DNA of 64,000 nucleotides, taken from positions 1,612,001 through 1,676,000 of the forward strand of contig OU612072.1 of assembly GCA_914767715.1 (NCBI GenBank), in the 5' to 3' direction. Both the position numbers and the translations under genes were made by a program. The notes under the pieces are model-generated. The model was not told the origin of the DNA. It searched no databases and saw nothing but the letters and a program-made list of their open reading frames with translations. The number at the start of each line of letters is the position of its first letter. Position 1 is the first letter of the stretch. The stretch comes from Membranipora membranacea (taxonomy: Eukaryota; Bryozoa; Gymnolaemata; Cheilostomatida; Membraniporidae). Of the stretch, positions 10,218-23,941 are shown piece after piece.

Positions 10218-12540
10218 ACAGGCAAGCGGAAGTTAGTGAAGGCAAGCGGAAGTTAGTGAAGGCAAGCGGAAGTTAGTGAAGGCAAGCGGAAGTTAGTGAA
10301 GGCAAGCGGAAGTTAATGAAGCAAGCAGAAGTAAGTTGAAGCAAGTGGAAGTAAGTGAAGAAAAGCGGAAGCATGCGAAGGCAAGCGGAAGTAAGTGAAG
10401 CCAAGTGGAAGTAAGTGAAGGCAAGCGGAAGTAAGTGAAGCCAAGTGGAAGTAAGTGTAGGCAAGTGGCAGTTAGTGGAGGCAAGCGGAAGTAAGTGAAG
10501 CCAAGCGGAAGTAAGTGCAGACAAGTGGAACCAAGTGAAGACAAGTGGAGGCAAGTGAAGACAAGTGGAAGCAAGTGAAGGCAAGCGGAAGTACGTGAAA
10601 GCAAGCGGAAATAAGTGAACGCAAGTGGAAGTACGTGAATGCAAGTGGAAGTAAGTGAAGCCAAGCGGAAGTAAGTGCAGACAAGTGGAACCAAGTGAAG
10701 CAAGTGGAAGCAAGTGGAAGCAAGCGGAAGTAAGTGAAAGCAAGTGGAAGTAAGTGCAGACAAGTGGAACCAAGTGAAGCAAGTGGAAGCAAGTGGAAGC
10801 AAGCGGAAGTAAGTGAAAGCAAGTGGAAGTAAGTGGAAGTGAAGACAAGTGGAAGCAAGTGGAAGCAAGCGGAAGTAAGTGAAAGCAAGTGGAAGTAAGT
10901 GGAAGTAAGTGGAAGTAAGTGAAGACAAGTGGAAGCAAGTGAAGACAAGTGGAAGCAAGTGAAGACAAGTGGAAGCAAGTGAAAGCAAGTGAAAGCAAGC
11001 GGAAGTAAGTGGAAGCAAGCGGAAGTAAGTGAAGGCAAGTTGAAGTAAGTGAAGACAAGTGGAAGCAAGTGACGACAATTGGAAGCAAGTGAAAACAATT
11101 GTGAAGCAAGTGAAGCCAAGCGGAAGTAAGTGAAGACATGTTGAAGTAAGTGAAGGCAAGCGGAAGTAAGTGAAGACAAGTGGAAGCAAGTGAAGGCAAG
11201 CAGAAGTAAGTGAAGCCAAGGGGAAGTAAGTGTAGGCAAGTGGTAGTAAGTGGAGGCAAGTGGAAGTAAGGGAGGGCAAGCGGAAGTAAGTTGAAGCAAG
11301 TGGATGTAAGTGAAGGCAAGTGGAAGTAAGTGTAGGCAAGTGGAAGTAAGTGAAGCCAAGTGGAAACAAGTGAAGCCAAGTGGAAGCAAGTGAAGGGAAG
11401 TGGAAGCAAGTGAAGACAAGTGGAAGCAAGTGAAGCCAAGCGGAAGTTAGTGAAGGCAAGCGGAAGTAAGTGAAGGCAAGCAGAAGTAAGTGAAGCCAAG
11501 GAGAAGTAAGTGTAGGCAAGTGGTAGTAAGTGGAGGCAAGTGGAAGTAAGGGAGGGCAAGCGGAAGTGAGTTGAAGCAAGCGGATGTAAGTGAAGGCAAG
11601 TGGAAGTAAGTGTAGGCACATGGAAGTAAGTGGAGGCAAGTGGAAGTAAGTGAAGGCGAGTGGAAGTATTTGAAGGCAAGCGGAAGTAAGTCAAGGCAAG
11701 TGGTAGTAAGTGAAGGCAAGCAGAAGTAAGTTGAAGCAAGTGAAAGTAAGTGCAGGCAAGTGGAAGTAAGGGAAGGCAAGTGAAAGTAAGTGGAAGTAAC
11801 CTGAGGCAATCGGAGACAAGCAGAAGCAAGTGGAAGTAATTGAAGGTAAGTGTTGATAAATTGAAATTAGTGTTGGCAAGAGCAAGCAAGCGAAGGTTAT
11901 TTGAAGCAAACAGAGCCAGGTGGAAGTCAGTGGAGATATGTGTAAGCAAGTAAGGTAAGTTGAGGTTAGGCGGAAGAAATTGAAGGCAAGTGTGAGTAAG
12001 TGAGAGCAGTCAAAGCGAGAAGTTAAGTGAAGATATGTGGAAGTTAGTGAAGACAAGTGTAAGCAAATGAAGGTATGCGTAGGTAAGTGGAAACTTTGTA
12101 AGCAAGTGGAAACAAGGTAAGTGGAAGTAAGGAGAGATATATTGTGGCAAGTGAAAGCAGCTGTTGGCTAGCAAAGGTAAATGTAGGTAAGTTGTGGCGA
12201 GCTTAAAAAGGTAAAGCAAGTGAATTTTGGTGAATGCAAGTGGAAGTAAGTAGAGGCAAGTGAGAGCAAGCGAAGGTAAATGTAAGTAAGTAGAGTTGAG
12301 GCAAGTGTTAAAAAGCGGAAGCAAGTGAAAGCATGTGATGCTATGGTAGGCAAGTGAACATAAGTGTTATCATAGCAAGGTAAGTGTACACATAGAAACT
12401 AAAGAAGATAAACAGAAATATGCTGAAGGCAGTTTTGGTCAGGTGGAAATAGGTATGTACCAGCAAAGTTAAGCAGAAGTAAGTGGATTCAGGTGTGTGT
12501 GGGTAAGTAGCAGAAGCAGTTGACAAGTAAGGCAACTGTA
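10218..12540. repeat. 20-bp satellite with a decay gradient
   Basis: Starts with near-perfect copies of ggcaagcggaagttagtgaa at 10220-10320 and becomes steadily more variable (ggcaagtggaagtaagtgaa types) until the period is hardly visible past 12350. The core ggcaagtgg is the reverse complement of ccacttgcc in the preceding decamer array, and the junction acttgccacaggcaag is a palindrome. Minus-strand open frames of up to 558 residues, rich in Leu, His, Phe and Thr, only translate the repeat. Confidence 0.92.
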
Positions 12541-13900
12541 GGTAAGAGAGAAGGAGGGTAGATATGTGTATCATTAATGATAGATCGCTGCATTGAGATA
12601 AATTAGGCAGAATATCGTAATAACTTACAACTGATAACTTGAGTCAGATACAACCTTTATCACATTTTCTCACATATTGGTGTTTTTCTGGATGAACAAC
12701 AATTATTAAATGAGAGCTGGCAATTGAGTTTGTTTCAAGTCTTATTATTATTTGATTAGATAAATTGCCATAAATTGCCAAAAAGCACATTCCTGCACAA
12801 TGATGATGCTTTCTTTGTGAGAAGCTTGTATGAAGTAGAGCGACTTAGTCGGGTATTGCACAATATTGTCATGGACTGCACAAACAGGTCCCAAATAAGC
12901 TGATCAGAAAATGATAAACACTGCAAAAACAAAATATTCAAAACACACTATGATCAAGGTGCCACTTATGGCCTCATTTATTCAGTAGTTTTAAAATGAT
13001 TGATCATTGCTTCTTTATTATGAGCAAGTGTCAAAAGACATTCTTGCTGTATTGATTGTTATGATTCATCAACGATTCTAATAATGTAAAGAATTGGTGA
13101 AAGAATAAAAAGAACTACCTGGAGTTGTTGACAGACTGGAGTATCGCTGGCATAGAAAATTGAAGGTTTGCTGTACTTTCTGACGTTCACTCCCACACAA
13201 CTCTGATGCATTTTAGTAGGTAGTAGGTCGTATTATGGCTGCATATAGAGATAATTCAAATTAATTCCAAGAATATTGTTACCCAAACTAGCTTTGGTTG
13301 GTATGGAATCGTGCATATGCTCATAGTGTGACACTGAGATGGCCATCTAATAGTGTCACACGGACTGCACACTAATCTGTCCTTCAGGAGAGAGGATGTA
13401 AAATATGTTATAGCAGTGCTTACTGTACTACCAATTTATGTATACTAGTATCTGTACTTACATTCTGATAGTTATAGATGTCGATGTTTATATCCTACTA
13501 ATTGATCATCTGTCATCAAATCATCAAGTTACCTGCAGCATCTCACCTACAGTAATATAAGAGTGTGATGAGAACATGTACTCAGCCTACAACACCAGAC
13601 AGTCAAGTCTTATTTACAATAGTTAATGTTGTTTCGATCTCTTAGAACCGTCAAATTCAATAGCTAGGAATCATAACTCATCTCATCTAATGTATTAGGT
13701 TTGCTCCAATCGTTAACACCTCTGAAAATTGTGGTGCACCAAAGGCTGACGGCCAGTTTGTTAATCTGAGAGGAGACGTGTACTAAACTAGCTCATCATT
13801 CAGAATAGTAACAGAGGTACAAAAATCTGTGTAAAGCCGATACCAATCTAAACACATGCAAATGAGCTAGCTGCTCGCAACAAAGCTGGCTGATAAGCGC
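12541..13900. other. intergenic, nothing recognised
   Basis: AT-rich single-copy-looking sequence between the satellite block and the exon-module array. No gene is supported. Confidence 0.5.
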
Positions 13901-16900
13901 AAAGCAGGCTGAGATTTCTCCCAGATTCTTTTTACCTTGACCTGCTGATGTGATGACTCATACTCTGCTCGCAGAACACAAAACCAGTTGGCTAATTATG
14001 GATGCCAAAAAAATGTGTTTTTTTAACTCAAGCAATGTTTTATACCCAAGTGCAGTAAATTATTAGCATGAGGGAAAGTTGACCATTTTGCAAATGACTG
14101 TAAAACCTGAATATACAGCTAGCCTACACTATCCCACCCGCTTTATGACCATAAATAGACTCCTGTCTTGGCTAGCTAGCTAACATTAAGTCACTATCTA
14201 AGCTAAACTAGACCAAACATTAACTCCTCAACAGCCGAGCTAAAATATGTAGTCCAGAACTACATAATAAATAACTAAATAAGATGATACTCAAAAGTGA
14301 TACTGTATCTAATTTTGACCGAGCTTGTATATTTTTTAATTTATTTTTACCTGTTGAGGGAGCCAAAGCAAGATGACTCCTAACCTTACTTAACCTTACC
14401 TTGTTTTGCAAGCAGGGCAATATTAGTTAAGCTTAGATCCACTTTCTCTCTCTAGTCTCTTTCAATTATAAAATCATGCGAAAAGCAATAACCAGAGTTT
14501 ATTCTTTGATAGCCGAGTCTCACATGCCATATCTCCAAATCTTACAATACCAAAATCTCTTCTGTAGCACCTAGAAATTTGAAATGATGATTACGGAGGG
14601 ATATGAAACACATCTAATACAGTTTTTTTACATTTTACTAATTTTGATGGCGCTATTCAAGTCGTCTAAAAACTGATATAGTCAAATATTACATATCAAA
14701 CTAGATCGTTTCAAACAAGCTCATTACAGATCTGCAACATATTTAGTGTTGGGAATTATCAGAGCACAAAGATTACCTTACCATTAATAATAAATCACAA
14801 CCAGACGATAGAACTCCATGCTGCGTTTTTGCTGTTGATCTTTTGATTTGCCTAGCTTTGATAGCTTTCATATCTGAGATTTCCAATGTTTGCAAGTATA
14901 TGGATCCATATGCTTCCATCAAAGTTTTCAGCCTAAAACTGAAGTTTAATATTGAGTGTATTTAAATTAAAATACTCCTAAGTATTAATTAAACTTGAGT
15001 TTAATTTAATTTCACTTATTATGGTTAAGATTGGCTGAGGATTATAACACTAATTAATAAATAATTGTAGTACAAATATTGGAGAGGATCTTCCGATGTG
15101 TCAGGTTGATATAAATACAAAATTTTATCTTTAAATTTGTGAAAGTTTGCACGAGTATGTGGGGAGTTCAAGATTCCACCCAGGGAGTATCATGTGCAAA
15201 GCTGTCACATACTGTTATGTTACTTACATCTTTTTTGTTAGGAATATTGTGAAGAGTATGTTATTCAAATTACTCTTTGTAGTGTCCTGTCTTAGTCGGG
15301 ACTTTTCTCTGCAGGCATAACAGCCTTCCTCACATCAGACTTGAACACCTCCGGTGTTGCTGATTTTAGCTACAAGACGTGTATATTGATAAAAATTTGG
15401 CAATATCTATACATTGTAAAATACACACATGGTAATGCCTTCGCTTGTAAAACAGAGGAACTGCTACAAAAGTGCTAAAAAAGATGTTTGAAGTTTTGAT
15501 TGTATTAATGGATATCTCGTTATAAGAGTCTGTAAAAACTCCAACCTTCATGATTTAACTTCATCCTGCTTTCACCATAAATTTGGTCTCACAACAGATA
15601 AGGTAGGTAAGGGGTCAGCTGATGGCAGCGCAAATTATCCATCTGCTTTCAGCATCATGTGTCTACTCTGATCTAAAATAATTAAAAGATTATATTTAGT
15701 AAAGCTGCAGTCAAATTAGTTTAGAATCATTCCGGCGGAAGCGTCGTGTTTTATTTAGTGTCACTTTCTCAAGCTGATGCAGCTATTTTCCAAAATCTCA
15801 CAGCGCTTTGCATTTACAAGTCGAGAGTGAATAGTTTAATTATTTGCGGTACCATTATTTGGTGCATCAAAGTTTACCCATAAATTACATCAGTTGAAAT
15901 GATTCTTGACCAAATTTAGACGGATGTGCAATAAAATTTTGGGGTAACAAAGAGACGGGCAAGTGGCCACTCCAATTAAATGTCTTACCTTGGTACACTA
16001 TGTGTTGTGAATAATGAAGTTTGACCGTCCTTTTACTATATATAAGTAGGAAGTGTATACCGATGCCAATTATCCGTCTGCTTCGTCCCACCTTCCCTGC
16101 TTCCAGCACAACTACAGAACGAGTTGTATTAGTAACACCAATATCTACACAACGCTGAACTGCAGAACAAGGTCTCGCCTCGGCATACCCAGAGTTAACA
16201 GTGCAACAGTCCAATAAGTAAACAATCGCGTAGTCAGCAGCTGCGCAATAATAGCACAATAATCTACAAAATTAATAACAAAGGATTATGTATATCCTGT
16301 TAAATAAATTCTCTAACAGCTGCAGATGCGATCACTTACACTTGTGAGTCTGAGTCTGATGGTCCAAGTTTCAAAGAATTCCCATGGGAAAGAGTTCAAT
16401 TTCAACTTTGATCAGAAAACTTATCAATACAGACAGAAGTTGAAATCAACTGCAATATGCTGGCACTAATCAGTGATGTCTTACCTGCACATATTAGACA
16501 CAGTGTTATATAAAACTTCAAGCCATAGATCGACGAGTCAACAGATCATGTTATCTTTATCAGTGTGTAAAGGTTCGGTCAAATCATCACAAATCTAGCG
16601 TCTTCTGCCCTTTCCCGCAGTACTTCATAATATTCAAATATCCCTGTGTCGATGATGGTCTACTGCTGTTAGTCATCCTAAAAATGTGAACAGGAAAGAG
16701 GCTATTAGAACCTGCAATCAGCTTAACTTCTCAGTGAACATATGTATCTCAGAAGGAAATTTTCCCATTACCTGACAATTTTATTAGCTGTTGGTTGAGT
16801 TGCTCTTCAGTTCCCTTAACTTGGGATCATTAGAATGGGTAGTTTTACATACCGCTCAGCTACCTCAGTAGACACCAATGTTGAGATTCTGACCTCATTT

Positions 16901-18115
16901 CAAAGATAGTATTTAGTTTTTACCCAACCTGTATCTTTTTTTTCAGTTTTTGTTTACCAGTTGAGGAAGATAAAACTAGGTGACTCTTACCTTTGTAAGA
17001 TCAGCAGGGTAATCTTTCGATTAGCTCAGATCCATTTCAGTTTGTAAGACAATGAGTGGATTTATGGGTTGCCATAGTGCACTTCAGCTTGAAACAGGGC
17101 GATGACTGCTGCCGACCAACTCGACCTAAAACAAATCAAGAGACTTTAAATGCATGCATCGAATTCAAAGACGAAAACACACTGCGGTGAATGGAAATAT
17201 TTGTTTGTCTTGGCAATTGGCGTGGGCGATAGTTCATCTACGGGCAAAGCTACTCCAAACTGTTATCTTCCTTACTTTTTTTCCGTGTAGATTATTGCTT
17301 TGAGCGAGTTCTTAAAGTAGCTTCTTGGCAGTGCTTCGTTTAAGTCTGAAATTCGACTTCCACCTAATATAATGTAATTCGAGGGAGGTGCTTTTAGCTT
17401 TGACCAAATGTTTACTAGTTCAGGTCGTTAAAGCAAGACGGCGCTCACCTCAAACAATCAAAGATTATAAGGCCAGAAGGCAATTTTAGATCAGATCCAG
17501 TATTGGGAATTATTAGAGCACAAATTTTACCTAGGCTGTAATGATATCAGAGGCAGATGATAAGCTCCCTGCTGCATTCTGGCTGTTAATCTCTTGATTT
17601 GCCTAAAGCTAACTTTCATCTCTTGAGTTTTCCAGGTTTGTAAGAAATCGCATATGGATCAACAGGTTGCCATTGTACATGTAAGCTTGGACCTCGGTGA
17701 TAACTGCTGTCAACCAGCTCAACCTAAAACACGACAAGGATTAGGTAGGTATGCAGTAAGCTGATACCGGTTAGTAAAACCACCTTAGCTATTTTACCTT
17801 CAGAATGATTAAAGGAAAGCAGCGGTGTAAATTAATCTGGTTACCCCTTGAATAGTATTAGCCATTGCCTTGTCGGCCAAAACCAGCACATTATTATTTG
17901 TGACATTTTATCTTATTTAGGAGCCAAGTTATTTCTATTTGCATGACGAATTGTGTTGTGTCAAGTGCTAGTATGAAATACACAAATCATGAAAATATCT
18001 TGTGAACCTGGGTAAGTAAACTGTTGTGAGGCCTATTGTGCATGTATAAGTCACTGGAGTATGTAGAGATAATATTATACCGTCTTAACCAAAATGGTCA
18101 GATGTTCATCCTCTG

Positions 18116-18295
18116 CCTTGACCAGGGAACCTCCCACCCTCCCTGCCTTGACCAGGGAACCTCCCACCCTCCCTGCCTTGACCAGGGAACCTCCCACCCT
18201 CCCTGCCTTGACCAGGGAACCTCCCACCCTCCCTGCCTTGACCAGGGAACCTTCCACCCTCCCTGCCTTGACCAGGGAACCTCCCACCCTCCCTG
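18116..18295. repeat. 30-bp minisatellite, 6 copies
   Basis: Six copies of ccttgaccagggaacctccc plus accctccctg; only one copy differs (cttcc at 18251). The unit is a multiple of three and stop-free on both strands, so the open frames across it are artefacts. Confidence 0.93.
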
Positions 18296-18398
18296 CCTGC
18301 CTTGACTAAGATGGCTGCTTATAGGCTATACATCTGTATGGACATGTCTTAGTAGCATTAAAGTGTGGACAACACTTAACTAGATAACAAGGTCTCAC

Positions 18399-18518
18399 CT
18401 TGGTATACCCAGAGTTGACAGTCAAACAGTCCGATAACACAGCCAGTAACATGATCCACACAAAGCAAATTGAGACAAGCGTCGCGCTGTCAGCAGAAGT
18501 ACAGTGTAGGGCAATAAT
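18399..18518 (-). CDS. hydrophobic exon, VNSGYT-type module, open copy
   Basis: Forty codons between an AG acceptor (TTTTGTAG) and a GTGAGA donor, phase 0 at both ends, no stop. It begins IIALHCTSADS, runs through a membrane-like stretch (VSICFVWIMLLAVL) and ends CLTVNSGYTK. Other copies (16.2, 22.1 and 23.1 kb) keep the ADS and the VN(S/T)GYT(E/K) end but contain stops or shifts. This copy is the most intact. The family is not recognised. Confidence 0.4.
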
Positions 18519-18985
18519 CTACAAAATAAGTATAATGTACAAACACTGTTAAATGTTCAAGCAACTGCAGATGAGATCCCTTGAACTAGTCAACTTCAAA
18601 CCATTTTGAGTTTATTCATGAGTAACATGGAAGTGTACACAACTACACACAAGGTCTCACCTTGGTATTCCTGGAGTTGACAGACCAACAGTCCAACGCC
18701 GTCAAACAATGCTCACAAAAAAAACCATCATACTGTCAGCAGTTGTGCAACACATCCACAGGGCAATAGTCTACAAAATAAATAAAAAAGGATACTATAC
18801 AAACGTCGTTAAGCGCTCAAACGGCTGCCGATGAGATCCCTCAAACTGCGAGTCTAATGGTCCAAGATCCAAGGAATTGTTATGATCAATAGTTCTATTA
18901 CATTTTAGAGCATAAAACTTAACAGAAGTTGGAACCAACTGCGATATGCTGACACTGATCACATATTAAAACATTGATGTCTTAC

Positions 18986-19061
18986 CTGCACAAAACAGAA
19001 ACAGTGTCATACAAAACTGCAGAATGCCGATTAAAAAGTCAACAGAACATGTTATCCTCAT
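18986..19061 (-). CDS. signal-peptide exon of an unrecognised secreted/membrane protein
   Basis: Opens with ATG, reads MRITCSVDFLIGILQF and continues through CMTLFLFCA to a GTAAGA donor: 25 codons plus one base (phase 1). It has a short basic start, a long hydrophobic core and a small-residue C/A end, as in a cleavable signal peptide. Related copies near 16490-16560 (ATG changed to ATA and a stop) and 22280-22345 (ATG out of frame) are broken, so this is the only intact one. The next exon-like block downstream on this strand is at 18661-18777. The phase-1 join meets a TGA after about eleven codons there, so either that block is dead or the real partner exon is another one. Confidence 0.45.
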
Positions 19062-19837
19062 CAGTATGTAAGGGTTCAGTTGGATCATCATAAATCTAGC
19101 GTCTTCTGCCCTTTCATATTTACACAGTACTTCATACCCAAACATATCTGTTTAATGATGTAACTCATTCTATAAATGTGAATGGGAACAAGGTTATTAG
19201 AAACTGCAACAGCTAATCAACTCAGTGGAAAAACTATACCTCCTCTGAAAACTGAATTAGCTGTTCTGTTGAGTAGCCAACAGTTATTCATCCTCTTCAC
19301 TTTATATACTCCCACACCAGGTAGCCAAAAGTAAATGCTAGCTAACAAACTTACCCTCAACTATTTAAGTTCTAGCTAACATTTACTCCTCGAGCAAATT
19401 CTAGCTGAAGAAATACTGAGTTCAGAACTAAGAATTTAATGAGGTGTATTTAGTTTAGACCCAACATGCATCTTTTTCCAGTTTATTTCTAGGAGTTGAG
19501 GAAGATAAAACAAGACGACTGACTCTTACCTTCGACCTTTGAAGATTGTGAGGTCAGCAGGGTAATTTTCATTTAGCTCAGATCCATTCCAGGTTGTAAG
19601 AAAATAAATGGATCCATAACTTGATATTGGTCGATGTCTGCTGCTGTCCAATAAGACCTGAAACAAATCAAATCAAGTGGAAGGAATTCAAGAAACTAAA
19701 ACTTAAAATACATGCTGGAAAACGCATCGTGGTGAATGGCAATGTTGGTTTGTCTAGGCAATAGAAATGAGCAATGTGAAAATTATTTAATCTCAGAAGT
19801 TGCGAGTTGTCACTCATTGGGCAAAGCTACCCCACCG

Positions 19838-19983
19838 CTATGTTGCTTTGGGTAGATTATTGTGTTGAGTGAGTTTGTCAAAGTAGCTCATTGGCAGTAC
19901 CTCATTTAGGTCAGAACTTTTCTCCACAGTCATAATAACCTTCTCCACAACTGACTCGAACATCCCCGTTGTTTTTCTTTTGG
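19838..19983 (-). CDS. helical exon module, VIMTVEKSSDLNE-type, open copy
   Basis: After an AG acceptor (CTTGTAG) it is open for 47 codons in the phase-1 frame and then meets TAG. Residues include GMFESVVEKVIMTVEKSSDL and MSYFDKLTQHNNL. The copy at 22430-22545 gives KSVVKEVIMTVEKGSDLNE in the same frame, and 24533-24627 gives EMLKSAAKKVVMPVVK. The agreement between copies shows that this, and not the cysteine-rich alternative frame, is the ancestral one. Predicted character is helical and charged. Function unknown. Confidence 0.4.
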
Positions 19984-22900
19984 CTACAAGATGAGGCATA
20001 CAATTCAATTGTTAGGTCAAAGTGGATAAGCATAAATATGCAAACTATTAAAACCTGGTGATACCTTCTACAGTAAAACAGGGAAGATTTACACAAGCAA
20101 TTAAGTGATAATATGCTGTTTTAGGCCTTGGGTAGACCGATGGGTTATGTTCTTTCTAATTGTAAAGCATCTGTAAAGTCAATACGGATTAGGTAGGTAA
20201 GCAGTAAGCTATTAACAGCGCCAATTATCCATCTGATTTCAGCATCGTGTATCTGTAATTGTTAAAATAACATGTCTAGCAGATCAACTGAAGAGTTATC
20301 CATTTATTTGTGATTTGAGTAATGCTATTTATATCTACTAAATGTCTGCGTATATCTACTAAATGGATAACAGTATCAACCTAGCTCAATCAAAACAAGT
20401 GTATTACATATCTGAACCAGATTCAGCGTTGGGACTTATCAGAGCACAAATCTTACCTTGGCTGTATGGATATCACCGCCATACGATAAACTCCCTGCTG
20501 TGCTCTGGCCATGTGGAACCAAAGGTTGCCATTGGTCACTTTAGCTTGGACTTTGGTGATGACTGTTGCCGATCAACTCAATCTTAAAAATATCAAGTGA
20601 AAGGAATCAAATATAGTTTAACTTCATATACTGAAGGAATTCAAGATGTAATTTACATTATGGCATATGGCAGTAATGGTATATCCAAAGTTTCCGATTT
20701 TGGAGCTGAAACTGCGTCGGCAAAACAGCCCATTCTGTGACTTACATCTTTATTTTTATGGAGTAAGTTCATCAAGATGCCCCTTTGCAGTGCTTCGTAT
20801 AAGTCAGAACTTATCACCCTGGTCATACTAACTTCATAGCAGACTTGAGTGTCTCAGATATATCTGCTCGTGGCTGCAAAATTAGCGAACAAGTCGTGTA
20901 AATGGATACAAAACAAGATAAGAAACAAGTAAATGGATGAAAAATAGGATGGTTATTTACAAAACATACACCTGATTATGTCTTCTACGGTAAAAATCAG
21001 AGGAGATTTACACAAGCAACATGCTATTTTACTAGCCCTGAGTACATAAATGGGTATTTTCTTCCTCATCGTAGAAATCTGGAAAGTCCTACCTCCTAGA
21101 ATGAAATAGGTAGGTAAGCAGTAAGTGGATGCCATCATCACCAATTATTCACCCGCTCTCAGCATCATATGTCTACTCTGATGGAGGAGTTAGAGACACT
21201 AACTCTAACTCCTTGCTCTGATCTATAGTAATTATAAGATTATAGTAAGCAAACTGCAGTGAAATTAGCATAGATTGCAACTGACAGCCATGTGTATTTA
21301 TTTTGTGTCACTTATTCAACTTACTGCACATTAGGTAATTCAAGTAGGCTACTGTTATTTGGTTGTTTGGATCACCAATAAATTACACCAGTAAATTTAG
21401 AGAATTCTCTGATAAATTTAAACGGAATTACAATTTGCAGATTGGGGGTTTCAAAAACACGTGTATAGGGCAGCTCCGATATAATGTCTTACTTTGGTAT
21501 ACTTTGTATTGGTATGAATTTTATACCATTGCCAATTATCCAACTACTTCCAGCACAACGTACCTAATTGTTCTAAAAAACAAGCGCAAACAAAATTGGA
21601 AACAATACAGTTGGCAAAACTACCTGATAGCTATATTACCTTTAGAATGATAATCTGGTGACCCTTTGAATGATACGAGCTGTTGCCTTGTCGGACCAAA
21701 GCAGTTATTTTAATGTTGTGGTATTTTATCGTATTTAAGATTGAGGGAAAATGTTCCTATTTACATGACATTTTGTTTTGTGTGGTGCTAGAATGAATAT
21801 AATGTAATACACAATGCAAATATCCAACTGAAGTTAATTAGGGCAAGTTTGATGATGTTACATATGGTTTAGTTATGACTCTTGTGAATATATAAGCCAC
21901 TGGAGTGTATAGAAATCTTATTATATCATCTTAAACAAAATGACCTTTGTCTGCCTTGTAAGATTGGCTACAAGTCTGTTGGGAGTTGTCTTAGTAACAT
22001 CAAAGTGAACACAACTCTCCCTGATATAACATGGTCTCACCTCAGTATACCCAGTGTTTACAGTCCAACAGTACAAGAATTCAGACAGTCACATGATCCA
22101 TACTTAGTAAGCCATCACGCTGTCAGCAGCTGCGCAAAGTAGCCATAGGGCGATTAGCTACAAAATGATTAAACATCTGAAATCATATAAACACCGACCA
22201 AATGCTCGAACAACCTAAATCTAGTTAAATTCAACTGAGATATGCTGGCACTTATCAAATTTAAAATACTGATGTCATACCTGCACAGAACATAAACAGT
22301 GTCATACAAAACTGCAAAAACCAGATCGAGGAGTCGACTGATCATTCTTGGCAAAGCTACCCCATCGCATTGTTACTTAATTTATCATGTAGATTATTGG
22401 ATGGAGCGAGTTCTTTATAGCAGCTCCTTGCCAGCGTCTCATTTAAGTCAGAACCTTTTTCCACAGTCATTATAACCTCCTTTACAACTGACTTAAACGT
22501 CTCAGATGATTATCTCTGGGCTACAAGATTTGGCATCATTAGGTCAAATTGGATTGACATAAAACTGTGAAATAATAAAACCTGGTGGTACGAGGGTAAA
22601 ACCATTTCCGAGTTTCAACTCAAACTAAAATTATGCCATGATCAAACAAAAGATTGACACAAGCAAGTTCTAATATGCTGTCTGAGGCTTGAGTACACAA
22701 ATGGGTATCTTCTTTTGAATAGAAAAAACTGTAAAATCCTACCTTGATATTGATTTGTCTTCTTCCACAATCTATTTGGTCTCACAGTGGATTAGATAGG
22801 TAAGCAGTAAGCTGATACCGGCGTTGCCAATTATCTATCCTCTTTCACCATCATGTGTCTTCTCTAGGCTATGATAATTAAAACAATACATTTTACAAAT

Positions 22901-23941
22901 TAACTGCAGAGACATTAGCTTTAGAATCATTGCAGGGTCAAACGGGTATACATATTTTGTGTCCCTTCTTTTACAGGGTTATGCAATTATTTTCCAAACA
23001 AAACAGTTTTATATTGTGTCAAAAGCTGGAATCATAACAATCTGTCTATTGGGATTACTATGATCATGGCATCATTTCAGTTTGGGTTGAAACTTGTAAA
23101 TGGTCTCACCCTAGTATACCCAGAGCTGACAGTCAGCCAGGCTAGACAGTTACACTAACCACACAAAGCAAACCATCACGCTGTCAGCAGCAGTGCAATG
23201 TAGCCATAGGGAGAAAATATACAATATGATTTATATAATTATATAATAGCATCTTTTACATTGGAAAGTTTAATAGTCCAAGATCCATTTCCTTTATAAC
23301 TAGCTCTATCACATATTTGGTATCACGTATAGTTCTTGAGGTGGTCTTTGTACCTTTGTACGACATAGTAATATGTACTCTTAGTTAAGACTGTGAGGTG
23401 CTTTATGAGGCTATATTTATCTTATTCCTGTTGGTACCAGCTTAATAAAACTCCAATGTTCAATAGACTGGATTAAAATAAAATCATGGGTAATAGTGGT
23501 AATTATCATAATATTTTAAGGTACTTGAACCATCCTCAACTTCTACCTATTAAAATTAAATTCAAAATTGATGTTTATAGTTTTGACCCAACCTTTATGT
23601 TTTTGAGTTAATGTTTACCAGTTCAGGTGGTTAAAGCAAGATCGAAGGACGTAAGGTCAGCATGCAACTTTAGATCAGCTTCAAACCATTTTCTCTCAAG
23701 TTAAGTTATAACAACATGAGAGACATTAGTTAATTATTGCTCCAATTTCGACAGCGAGAGATCTTGCTTCGATAAATGAGTCTCTCAGTAAAATTCCATA
23801 TCTCAAAACCATAACAATACCAGACTATCATTAATAACTCCTTTTAAGTAAATATTATTGATGAATGAGCATGGACCTGACATTTATATAATTCAGCTTA
23901 GGTTTACCAGTTCAGGTGGTTTAAGCGAGGTTGGCTCTCAC

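Noticed and set aside
9763-10276. Several 127-168 codon frames on both strands
   Set aside because: Translation of the 10-bp satellite (GQVGASGGKW or PHLPPLAPTC repeats).
10273-12574. Leu/His/Phe-rich minus-strand frames up to 558 codons
   Set aside because: 20-bp repeat read as a 20-residue period; the pattern fades with the repeat and not at gene borders.
18036-18309. Frames encoding CLDQGTSHPP / GGSLVKAGRV repeats
   Set aside because: 30-bp minisatellite, multiple of three, open on both strands.
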